DNA of 64,000 nucleotides from Thalassospira australica (GTDB lineage Bacteria > Pseudomonadota > Alphaproteobacteria > Rhodospirillales > Thalassospiraceae): the NCBI RefSeq assembly GCF_000763295.1, contig NZ_JRJE01000006.1, positions 124,001 through 188,000 on the forward strand. Direction: 5' to 3'. The notes beneath the pieces are model-generated. The model was not told where the DNA came from and did not search any database. It was given only the letters and a program-made list of their open reading frames with translations. This document shows positions 26,668 through 34,024 of the stretch, one piece after another. A program made the translations under genes and the position numbers. Position 1 is the stretch's first letter, and the number at the start of each line of letters is the position of its first letter.

Positions 26668-26696
26668 ATTTCCTCCCAAAGGACTATCTACCCGGT

Positions 26697-26751
26697 GAGC
26701 AACTTGGGTTGCTCGTGTTGATCATTTGCTCAGGTAATGATCATTCACTCA
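26697..26751. promoter_or_regulatory. Operator-like repeats before the binding-protein gene
   Basis: GAGCAAC-TTGG-GTTGCTC (26697-26714) is a perfect inverted repeat. Beside it, TGATCATTTGCTCA (26719-26732) and TGATCATTCACTCA (26738-26751) are direct repeats differing at two positions with a 19-bp period; GATCATT also pairs with AATGATC between them. The array lies 30-84 bp upstream of the ATG and 114 bp from the SorC regulator gene end, the expected place for its operators. Confidence 0.6.
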
Positions 26752-26797
26752 ATTTGGAGGGTGGTTGTCAAATTAAATCGTTTTTGCAATGCACAAA

Positions 26798-26826
26798 CAA
26801 AAGCCCCGCCAACGGTGTTGACGGGG
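26798..26826 (-). terminator. Intrinsic terminator of the SorC regulator gene
   Basis: On the minus strand CCCCGTCAAC pairs with GTTGGCGGGG (one T-G pair, loop ACC) and is followed by CTTTTGTTTG. It closes the regulator gene before the importer promoter. Confidence 0.8.
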
Positions 26827-26864
26827 TAAACTAATGATTGAATATCGTGAGATAGCTTGAATTG

Positions 26865-27815
26865 CTATTGCAGCAAACTTTCTGCTGTTGCCTCGTCGGT
26901 AATAAGGGTCGAAATCAGTTTTCCGCGCATGGCGCCGCGAATCGCAGCCGCCTTTTTGCTGCCTTTGGCAACGGCAATGGTATTGGTGGCGGGCTGAACC
27001 GCCGGTGCACTGCTGACACAGTGATTGACCGGATGATCAAGGATGTTGCCGTCTTCATCGAACGACCAACTGAAAACTTCACCAATCCCGCCACTTTCGC
27101 GAAGGGACATGAGTTCGTTTTGCGAAATAAAGCCATCTATATAAAGTGGGGCGTCATCCCCCAGGTGACCAACTCCGATAAAGCGAATATCGGCTTCGCG
27201 CGCGAGCTTCAGGATATTGTCCATGGGGGGCTGTTGTTGCATGCGTTTGCGCATCTCCGGGTCTTCGATGATGACCGGGATCGGTAATGGGTAGTGCGGC
27301 GCACGTGTGCGGTCTGCCAGATCTGTCACCGCATCATAAAAACTTGCCGCGCCGTCATGGGCGATGGTGCCGACAAGCGAAACGATCTTGTGATGGCGGC
27401 CATCAATACGTCCGACTTCATCGACCATGGCGCGCATGGCGCGCCCGGTGCCCAGCGCGATGATCTGCGGATCGGGCGAACTTAAGGCGCGTTCAAGATA
27501 ACCCGCCGCTGCCTGGGCCATGCCAAACATTGCTTCTGGTGCGGCCGGATCAGTCGGAACGACATCGCAATTGGCCAGATCGTACTTTTCACAGATTGCC
27601 TTGCCCAGTTCCATGCAGTGGGTAATCGGGTGATCAAGTCGGACTTTTACAAGCCCTTCGCTAACGGCTGCGGATACAAGGCGCTGTGCAGTTGGGCGTG
27701 ATACGCCAAGCTTCGCGGCGATTTCGTCTTGCGTATTGCCTGCACAGTAATAAAGCCAACCAGCACGGGCTGCTTGGTCCAGGCGGTTGGCTTCTTTGCG
27801 GGTGCGTTTGACCAT
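26865..27815 (-). CDS. SorC/DeoR-type sugar-binding transcriptional regulator
   Basis: A 316-residue regulator of the SorC/CggR family. The N-terminal helix-turn-helix is at about 15-50 (NTQDEIAAKLGVSRPTAQRL), and the rest is the NagB-like sugar-phosphate-binding domain (GTGRAMRAMVDEV, FIGVGHLGDD). Such proteins bind phosphorylated sugars or polyols and repress or activate the adjacent catabolic operon. It is encoded just upstream of, and on the same strand as, the ABC importer, and is ended by its own terminator. ATG 27815 begins the family-like region; the frame is open to 27857. Confidence 0.88.
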   Translation of the reverse strand: MVKRTRKEANRLDQAARAGWLYYCAGNTQDEIAAKLGVSRPTAQRLVSAAVSEGLVKVRLDHPITHCMELGKAICEKYDLANCDVVPTDPAAPEAMFGMAQAAAGYLERALSSPDPQIIALGTGRAMRAMVDEVGRIDGRHHKIVSLVGTIAHDGAASFYDAVTDLADRTRAPHYPLPIPVIIEDPEMRKRMQQQPPMDNILKLAREADIRFIGVGHLGDDAPLYIDGFISQNELMSLRESGGIGEVFSWSFDEDGNILDHPVNHCVSSAPAVQPATNTIAVAKGSKKAAAIRGAMRGKLISTLITDEATAESLLQ

Positions 27816-28109
27816 CCGATTCCCCGATGTTTCTTTTTGTTGATCAGTCCCGTGCAATCGGGTCGCTATCTTGTTATGTCGAAATTTATTCTTTTTCCCA
27901 CAGGGTCAAAACTCATATCCGTTGTCCTTCAGATCCCCCGGGTTTGAGTGGGTTGCTTTGTCGCAAAACCTTGAAAGATGTATATCTTCCTGCGGTTTAG
28001 CTTCGCGTATCCGCATCAACCGGGCAGACCGGGACAGTCATATGAATGAATTTTGACCCTAGCGTCTTTTGTCGGGGGTTGCCAGTACGTTGCGCCAACC
28101 AGATATGAC

Positions 28110-28136
28110 AAAACCCGCCAGCAAAGGGCGGGTTTT
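28110..28136. terminator. Terminator of asd
   Basis: AAAACCCGCC (28110-28119) pairs perfectly with GGCGGGTTTT (28127-28136). Being flanked by A- and T-runs it can act in both directions; on the minus strand it ends asd. Confidence 0.8.
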
Positions 28137-28170
28137 GTTTTCAGATCAACGGATTGTGCGCCGCTGCGGG

Positions 28171-29196
28171 TTATTTCTTGGGCAGAAAATCAGCGATCAG
28201 TTTTTCGGCAATCTGGACCGCGTTAAGGGCAGCACCCTTGCGCAGGTTATCGCCAACACACCACAGCGCCAGACCGTTTTCGACCGTCGGGTCCTTGCGC
28301 ACGCGTGAGACAAAGACATTGTCTTCGCCCTGTACTTCCTGCGGGGTGACATATCCTTCGTCCTGACGGTAATCGACGACGGATACGCCCGGGAAGGCTT
28401 TCATCGCTTTGCGGGCTTCTTCCACCGTGATCGGTTTTTCAAACTCGATATTGACCGCTTCGCCGTGGCCGACAAAGACCGGGACGCGAACACAGGTCGC
28501 ATGAACGGCAATCTCGGACGGGGCAAGGATTTTGCGTGTTTCGACCGACATTTTCCATTCTTCGCGGGTCGCGCCATCATCCATGAAGTTGTCGATATGC
28601 GGGATGACGTTGAAAGCGATCTGCTTGGTGAATTCTTCCTTCTGGGGAAGATCGTTCACATAGATGCCCTTGGTTTGGTTGAACAGCTCGTCCATGGCGG
28701 CACGACCGGCACCCGATACCGACTGATACGTCGATACGACAATACGTTTGATCGTTGCGATGTCATGAAGCGGTTTGAGGGCCAGAACCATCTGAATGGT
28801 CGAGCAGTTCGGATTGGCAATGATGTTCTTTTTGGCGTAACCCGCCAGCGCATCGGCATTGACTTCCGGCACAATCAGCGGAACACCCGGTTCCATGCGC
28901 CAGTAACTTGAATTGTCGATGACGACACAGCCTGCGTCGGCAGCCTTGGGCGCGAGTTTCTTTGCTGTTTCGCCGCCTGCGGAAAACAAGGCGATATCAA
29001 CATTGGAGAAATCAAAGGTCGCGGCATCCAGAACACCAATGTCGGTATCTTCGCCATAGCCAACGGTGCGGCCGATCGATTTTGACGACGCCAGCGCAAA
29101 GACTTCATCGGCCGGGAAATTACGTTCGGCAAGGGTGTTGAGCATCTCGCGCCCGACATTTCCGGTCGCGCCAACAACAGCGATTTTATAGCCCAT
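28171..29196 (-). CDS. asd: Aspartate-semialdehyde dehydrogenase
   Basis: A 341-residue enzyme making L-aspartate 4-semialdehyde from aspartyl phosphate with NADPH, the branch point to lysine/diaminopimelate, threonine and methionine. VVGATGNVG near residues 7-15 binds NADP; the catalytic Cys is C131 in NPNCSTIQ; the His is in VFVGHGEAVN. AGAGG seven bases before ATG 29196 decides the start; the open frame continues to 29343. Monocistronic and divergent from the methyltransferase gene. Confidence 0.96.
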   Translation of the reverse strand: MGYKIAVVGATGNVGREMLNTLAERNFPADEVFALASSKSIGRTVGYGEDTDIGVLDAATFDFSNVDIALFSAGGETAKKLAPKAADAGCVVIDNSSYWRMEPGVPLIVPEVNADALAGYAKKNIIANPNCSTIQMVLALKPLHDIATIKRIVVSTYQSVSGAGRAAMDELFNQTKGIYVNDLPQKEEFTKQIAFNVIPHIDNFMDDGATREEWKMSVETRKILAPSEIAVHATCVRVPVFVGHGEAVNIEFEKPITVEEARKAMKAFPGVSVVDYRQDEGYVTPQEVQGEDNVFVSRVRKDPTVENGLALWCVGDNLRKGAALNAVQIAEKLIADFLPKK

Positions 29197-29653
29197 CTGT
29201 GTGCCTCTTTTCGGTCTGTCAGGCACGGTGTCCGAAGCCGGGGCCATCCGGGAGTGCCGGGTTGGTTGATCGGGCAGTACGGGGCCGGTGCCTGTTGGTA
29301 ATGTCTGATAATCTGCGGCGAGATGTAAGGGGTTCTCGGGCATTGCGCAAGCGCATCGTTGACATTGCTCCTATGATTACTACTTGAGATCGCAGAAAAT
29401 TCTGGCAGAATTGTTACAGGGGTTCCTGTGTCGAACCTGAAATCAGAATCGTTTAGCAGCTTGCCAGTTTGATTTCTGTATTTCGGCCTGGTCGCAATTA
29501 CGCTACCGCTGCCATCAACTGACGACCTTCCGGACGGCCAGATAAAACGATCCTGATCAGGGGATTGATGCAGATATGTGGCACTGCTGCGCTGCATATG
29601 GGGCGATCACTAGGGTCATGACCCTATTCCGACTTTTGCAAAAAGGACGGCCA
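29197..29653. other. Divergent intergenic region asd / methyltransferase
   Basis: A 457-base space with promoters for both flanking genes. I see no gene. The clearest element is the palindrome at 29611-29626; GC-rich short repeats around 29230-29300 and a CCTGATCAGG palindrome near 29553 are also present. Confidence 0.5.
29611..29626. promoter_or_regulatory. Perfect 16-bp palindrome before methyltransferase gene
   Basis: TAGGGTCATGACCCTA is its own reverse complement and ends 27 bases before ATG 29654. Uninterrupted even palindromes in this position usually bind a dimeric repressor that blocks the promoter or first transcribed bases. No regulator gene is adjacent. Confidence 0.55.
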
Positions 29654-30889
29654 ATGACGTACCCGATGAATTTGGATTGGACACAGAAAAAGGTTCTCGA
29701 TTTCTTTCGCGAACACGTCACGCGCGGAACATTGATTTTTCGTGTGGATGACAAACATGAAGTTGTGTTGGGCGATGGCACCGACCCGCGCGCCGGGATG
29801 ACTGTGCCGGACTGGACCAACACGCTTAAAATGGCGCTCAGCCCGGATCCGGGGTTTGGCGAAGCTTTCATGCATGGCGGTTTTGATGTCGTCAAAGGCG
29901 AGATGGAAGACCTGATCAGGGTCCTGCGCCTGAACTTTGAAGGCGGGCATTCGTCGAACGGGTTTGGCAGTTTTATCGAAAAACTGCAGGCGCTTAAATT
30001 TCAGATATCACAGTTTACCAGTGTCGCCGCCGCGTCCAAGCGTGTGCGCCATCACTATGATATCGGCAATGATCTTTACACACAGTTCCTTGACCCGGAG
30101 ATGCAATATTCATGTGCCTTCTGGGATGACGGGGCGCAAACCCTTGAAGAAGCCCAGAATCGGAAAATGAGCCTGACCACCCAGCGGCTTCAGATCAATG
30201 AGCCGGGGTTGCGGGTGGTTGATATTGGCTGTGGTTGGGGTGGTTTAAGCCGGTTCATCCATCGCGAAACCGGGGCCGAAGTGCATGGCATTACGCTTTC
30301 GACCGAACAGTTCAACTGGGCGCAGGAAAAACGTGCCGAGATGGGCAACAACATGCAGGCGGGGCTGGAGTATCATCTGCTGGATTACCGGATTTTTGCT
30401 GATGCCAATGCCGGGAAATACGACCGTGTCGTTTCGGTCGGCATGTTCGAACATGTCGGGCGTCATCAGTTCAAAACCTATTTTGAGAAAGTCGGCGAAC
30501 TTTTAAAGGCAGGCGGGCGTGCGGTCATCCACACCATCATTAAACCGCGGGCAGAATTTACATCCCCCTGGATTGATAAATATATCTTCCCCGGTGGCTA
30601 TATTCCCGCGGTCCACGAAGTGATCGAGGCTGCCGAACATGCCAGTTTGAGGGTCGAAGCATCGCATTTCCATCCCGGTCGGAATTATGCACAGACCCTG
30701 ATGGCCTGGCGGGACCGGTTCCGGGCGGTGGCCGATGATCTTGATCCGGAAAAGTATGACGAAGAATTCAAACGCATGTGGGAGTTCTATCTGGCCGGAT
30801 GCATCAACGCCTTTGATGATTCCGAGGGCGGCGGCGGCATGCGGGTTGGGCAGTTTGTCTTTACCAAGCCGGGCTTTGAATATACCTGA
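29654..30889 (+). CDS. Cyclopropane-fatty-acyl-phospholipid synthase family methyltransferase
   Basis: A 411-residue S-adenosylmethionine-dependent enzyme of the Cfa/mycolic-acid cyclopropane synthase family. The N-terminal third is the lipid-facing domain (MHGGFDVVKGEMEDL). Then come the family motif VRHHYDIGND near 131-140, QYSCAFW near 151-157, the SAM-binding VVDIGCGWGGL near 188-198, GITLS, and the C-terminal FPGGYIP and RNYAQTLMAWRDRF. These enzymes add a methylene or methyl group to unsaturated acyl chains of membrane phospholipids, often in stationary phase. AAGGA seven bases before ATG 29654 fixes the start. Confidence 0.92.
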   Translation: MTYPMNLDWTQKKVLDFFREHVTRGTLIFRVDDKHEVVLGDGTDPRAGMTVPDWTNTLKMALSPDPGFGEAFMHGGFDVVKGEMEDLIRVLRLNFEGGHSSNGFGSFIEKLQALKFQISQFTSVAAASKRVRHHYDIGNDLYTQFLDPEMQYSCAFWDDGAQTLEEAQNRKMSLTTQRLQINEPGLRVVDIGCGWGGLSRFIHRETGAEVHGITLSTEQFNWAQEKRAEMGNNMQAGLEYHLLDYRIFADANAGKYDRVVSVGMFEHVGRHQFKTYFEKVGELLKAGGRAVIHTIIKPRAEFTSPWIDKYIFPGGYIPAVHEVIEAAEHASLRVEASHFHPGRNYAQTLMAWRDRFRAVADDLDPEKYDEEFKRMWEFYLAGCINAFDDSEGGGGMRVGQFVFTKPGFEYT

Positions 30890-30890
30890 C

Positions 30891-30932
30891 CAAACGGGGG
30901 CGGGAACTTTGGTTCCCGCCCCCGTTTGTTTT
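30891..30932 (+). terminator. Very strong terminator after the Cfa-like gene
   Basis: CAAACGGGGGCGGGAAC (30891-30907) pairs perfectly over 17 bp with its complement at 30912-30928 across a four-base loop, followed by TTTT. Confidence 0.9.
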
Positions 30933-31111
30933 GCAAGTCGCCAACCCCACATGAAAAACAGGGACATCGTTTTGCGTCCCATCATTAACCATGCTGATGA
31001 CCACGAGGAAGCTACATACGTGCCTTTGATTTGAAATCACATCGTGTGATCGACCGGCGCAACGAATGTGAAAACAATTTCACCGGTCATTTTGTCGGGA
31101 GGAAACGACAT

Positions 31112-31528
31112 ATGCTCAAATCCTTGAACTGGGACGACGCCAACGATCAAAAAAACACTGCGTCATCTGACGGGCGACATATCGGTCAAACTGAAGATTA
31201 TGTGCGCGCGCTGAGCGAGATCGAAATTTCAAGCTGTGAGCGGGACATGTTGCGCGTTCATGCGATGGCGCCAGGGCGTGAGATTACTGGTTTGACACTT
31301 GCCAATACGGTTGGCCATTTTGGCGCGCGCATCGGCAATAAGAAATATGGCCGCTTGGCACGTAAAATATCTGCGGCGGCAGGGCTGCCAATTTGTGACA
31401 GTGATGTTAGCGATTATCTGGCAGCAATCTTTACCTTGGCCGATGGGCGGCAATCCGATGGCGAAGACTGGGTCTGGGTGATGCATCAGGAAGTCGCCGA
31501 CGCGCTAAAAGAAGTTCGAATTATCTAG
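31112..31528 (+). CDS. Unknown 138-residue protein
   Basis: A cytoplasmic protein without recognisable domain. GGGAGG about ten bases before ATG 31112 and a good start context support it as a real gene; the frame is open to 31031. The sequence is helical and hydrophilic, with a central LTLANTVGHFGARIGNKKYGRLARKIS region and a WVWVMHQEVADALKEV C-terminus. It stands alone between the Cfa-like gene and a convergent flavin reductase. No function is offered. Confidence 0.65.
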   Translation: MLKSLNWDDANDQKNTASSDGRHIGQTEDYVRALSEIEISSCERDMLRVHAMAPGREITGLTLANTVGHFGARIGNKKYGRLARKISAAAGLPICDSDVSDYLAAIFTLADGRQSDGEDWVWVMHQEVADALKEVRII

Positions 31529-31563
31529 GGGCAGAACCTTATCGAATCCCAGAACTTGTCGCA

Positions 31564-32220
31564 TCAAGGCGCATTGCGTTGGGATGGACTTTTCGTAAAG
31601 GGCTCTGCCATGGCATCAGGGGCCTGGTTTCGCTGTGTCTGCGCGGCTTTTGCCCACCATGCCAGTTGGCCAAGGGTTCGGTCGAAGTAGCCATCCCACC
31701 GGGTGCCATCAACTTCGGGCATATATGCCCCATCTTCGTTGAATATTTCCTGAGATTTCGGGATATGAATCATCGCCGAAACCGGAAGACAGCCGAGTTC
31801 GGATAGAAATGTGCGCATGTTGACCGCGGCTCTTGTGCCGCCCCATTGACCGGCGGAATAGGTGACGATCGCAGACGGCTTGTAGGCATAGAGCGAACTG
31901 CCAAAATGATTGAGAAGGTCTGCGAGAGCCGGACTCATTGAATGGTTGTATTCGGGGCTGACCATTACATAGCCGTCCGCTTTGCCAATGCGCTGCGCAA
32001 GCGTTTCCATATCTTGCGGTGCTTTGCCCTTCGCATAGGAAAAATGCGGTTTAAAAGGCTTTGGCAAGGTGATGTCCAAAGGATCGATCAACGACGCGTT
32101 GATGTTCGAGGCTTCAAGACGTCGCATGGTGGCTTGGGCGATGCGGTGTCCTAATCTGGCGGGGCGTGGTGGGCTGGAGTCACGGATCGAACCAAGGAAA
32201 ACCAGAATATCAAGCGCCAT
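31564..32220 (-). CDS. NADPH-dependent FMN reductase family protein
   Basis: A 218-residue flavodoxin-like oxidoreductase. The FMN-phosphate loop is LGSIRDSSPPRP near the N-terminus (about 8-19), and the family motif SPEYNHSMSPALADLLNH is in the middle, followed by YSAGQWGGTRA. Members reduce FMN, quinones, azo dyes or chromate with NAD(P)H. AAGGA nine bases before ATG 32220 sets the start. It is divergent from the AhpD-like gene and may belong to the ECF41-linked set, since oxidoreductases are one of the three standard partners of those sigma factors. Confidence 0.88.
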   Translation of the reverse strand: MALDILVFLGSIRDSSPPRPARLGHRIAQATMRRLEASNINASLIDPLDITLPKPFKPHFSYAKGKAPQDMETLAQRIGKADGYVMVSPEYNHSMSPALADLLNHFGSSLYAYKPSAIVTYSAGQWGGTRAAVNMRTFLSELGCLPVSAMIHIPKSQEIFNEDGAYMPEVDGTRWDGYFDRTLGQLAWWAKAAQTQRNQAPDAMAEPFTKSPSQRNAP

Positions 32221-32525
32221 ACCAGACGATCCTTTTCGTAATAATAAGAGCGGTGTTAAAGGGTAGGTTTTTGGGACCGGTTTACCCAAAGAAACAGCCC
32301 GATGAAGTTCTGATATCTTCGTCTTTATCCAGAAGATTGGCCATCCGTTCTTCATCCTGTTGCATTCAACGGGGGTTGTCTAGGTTCGGTGGTGGAACGG
32401 GCCGATGCCACGGGGTGACAAAGAATAAAATCTGAAAAAATCAGACGTCTGCGTAACGCATCATGTTTCTGTGTCGTCCTTGTTGGCAGAAGGGAGTTTT
32501 CCCAAGCCACCAAGGAGAAACAGAT
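32221..32525. other. Divergent promoter region, reductase / AhpD-like gene
   Basis: A 305-base non-coding stretch. A TGTCACC on the minus strand (32420-32414), 14 bases before CGTT (32399-32396), partly resembles ECF41-type promoters, but the spacing is not the expected one; no good match faces the AhpD-like gene. Confidence 0.3.
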
Positions 32526-32960
32526 ATGAGCCGCTTTGCATTTCATGAAGTCAGTCCGGCCCTTTTTAACGCCCAGTTTGCCCTTGCAACTGCGTTGGGG
32601 CAGAACCCCACGATTGCGCCGGTCCTGCGCGACTTGATCGAAAGCCGCGTATCGCAGATCAATCAATGTGCCTATTGCGTGCGGATGCATTCCAAAAGTT
32701 TTGCCGAACATGGTGGTGATCCGATGAAACTGGCGATGTTGCCGGTCTGGCGCAGTGCGGATGGGTTTGATGCAGCAGAACGCTGTGCCCTTGATTGGGC
32801 GGAATGCCTGACCCGGTCTGAGCCGCAGGTACGTATTTCACAAAGTTACCGTGCGCTGCTTGATCATTTCGAAGAAGCCCAGATTTCAGAACTGACCTGC
32901 ATCATTGCGACAATGAATTCATGGAATAAACTGGGTATCGCACAGCATGAATTTGCATAA
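32526..32960 (+). CDS. Carboxymuconolactone decarboxylase/AhpD-like protein
   Basis: A 144-residue all-helical CMD-family protein. The redox signature CAYCVRMH (C48, C51, H55) is that of AhpD-type alkylhydroperoxidases, in which the two cysteines cycle between thiol and disulfide. AAGGAG nine bases before ATG 32526 sets the start. It is encoded directly before an ECF41 sigma factor. Proteins of this type are the standard neighbour and target of ECF41 factors (the C in the COE set: carboxymuconolactone decarboxylases, oxidoreductases, epimerases). Confidence 0.9.
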   Translation: MSRFAFHEVSPALFNAQFALATALGQNPTIAPVLRDLIESRVSQINQCAYCVRMHSKSFAEHGGDPMKLAMLPVWRSADGFDAAERCALDWAECLTRSEPQVRISQSYRALLDHFEEAQISELTCIIATMNSWNKLGIAQHEFA

Positions 32961-33015
32961 CCGGGCGTTGACCCGGACCCAAACAGATAAAAAGCGTTAT
33001 AATGACGTGCAAAAG

Positions 33016-33040
33016 GCGGTACAGGGTTTCCCTGTACCGC
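33016..33040 (+). terminator. Perfect 11-bp hairpin between AhpD-like and sigma genes
   Basis: GCGGTACAGGG-TTT-CCCTGTACCGC, followed by TT only. It separates the AhpD-like gene from the sigma gene and could be a weak terminator or an RNA-stability element. A smaller CCGGG/CCCGG hairpin precedes it at 32961-32976. Confidence 0.5.
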
Positions 33041-33063
33041 TTCATCGGTTTGACAGGGCATCC

Positions 33064-33984
33064 ATGGCAGATCAGAAATTTGAAACAAATCGCCGCAGAT
33101 TGATGGCGCTTGCCTATCGCATGTTGGGCAGTCACGCCGATGCCGAAGACGCGGTTCAGGATGTTTGGCTGCGTTGGCGCAATCAGGATCATGATGCCAT
33201 TCGCGATGCTACCGGATGGTTGGTGCGGGTTTGCAGCAATGTGTGTCTGGATGTTTTGAAATCCGCACGTCGTCAGCGCGAAAACTATGTCGGGCAGTGG
33301 CTGCCCGAACCCTGGCTTCCACCTGAACAGCCCATCGCTGAACAAAACCTGATGGAACGAGATGGTCTTGGGCAGGCCTATTTGCTGATGCTTGAACGTT
33401 TGGCCCCTGTTGAGCGGATTGCACTTGTGCTGCATGAAGTGTTTGATTGGGTCCACGATGATATCGCCCCGGTGATTGAGCGAACACCAAACAACACGCG
33501 CCAAATTCTGTTTCGTGCGCGCCGCAAAATGCAGCGCGAAGATGAACGGGATGCAACGCCAGAACCAGAAGGCAAGGCATGCGAACGTGCACAAATAGAA
33601 GCCTTTGTCGCAGCGCTTGGACAAGGTGACGTAAACCAACTGGTCAGCCAATTGGCACCTGATGTCATTATGCATTCCGATGGCGGGGGCAAGGCTTCCT
33701 CGGCGCTTAATCCGGTTTATGGGGCCGATAAGGTCGCACGGTTCTTTGTCGGAGTATGGCGCAAAAGCGATCCGACTGTGCGGGTTTTCCAATTGTCACT
33801 TGCACATGAAAACTGGCTGATAACGCAAGCCGATGGTGTGATTGATACGGCAGTCTGTGCGACGTCCCGCGATGGGAAGTTGATCGATGTGTTCGTCCAT
33901 CGCAATCCAGATAAACTTGCCTTGTTTGAGCCATTGCTGACCCAGGCCGAAGAGCTTGGCGGCACCAGTATAAAGGCCGGGTAA
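33064..33984 (+). CDS. ECF41-type sigma factor with SnoaL-like C-terminal domain
   Basis: A 306-residue extracytoplasmic-function sigma factor. Sigma region 2 is at about 10-40 (LMALAYRMLGSHADAEDAVQD), followed by the ECF41 linker motif WLPEP (79-83), sigma region 4 at about 105-160 (RLAPVERIALVLHEVF), and a C-terminal SnoaL-like domain. That domain carries the two ECF41 signatures DGGGK (206-210) and NPDKL (281-285). In this group the extension acts as a built-in regulator in place of a separate anti-sigma factor, and none is encoded here. Start at ATG 33064; the frame is open from 32947. The AhpD-like gene lies just upstream. Confidence 0.9.
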   Translation: MADQKFETNRRRLMALAYRMLGSHADAEDAVQDVWLRWRNQDHDAIRDATGWLVRVCSNVCLDVLKSARRQRENYVGQWLPEPWLPPEQPIAEQNLMERDGLGQAYLLMLERLAPVERIALVLHEVFDWVHDDIAPVIERTPNNTRQILFRARRKMQREDERDATPEPEGKACERAQIEAFVAALGQGDVNQLVSQLAPDVIMHSDGGGKASSALNPVYGADKVARFFVGVWRKSDPTVRVFQLSLAHENWLITQADGVIDTAVCATSRDGKLIDVFVHRNPDKLALFEPLLTQAEELGGTSIKAG

Positions 33985-33997
33985 AACCCGGCCTTTA
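33971..33997. terminator. Terminator overlapping the sigma factor stop codon
   Basis: TAAAGGCCGGGT (33971-33982) pairs perfectly with ACCCGGCCTTTA (33986-33997); the loop is part of the stop codon. It serves the convergent sigma and large periplasmic-protein genes. Confidence 0.7.
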
Positions 33998-34024
33998 TGG
34001 AGAAATTGATCAAGTGTCTGACGA

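Noticed and set aside
32396-32420. ECF41-type promoter before the flavin reductase
   Set aside because: TGTCACC and CGTT are separated by 14 bases, not the expected ~16; kept only as a weak note.
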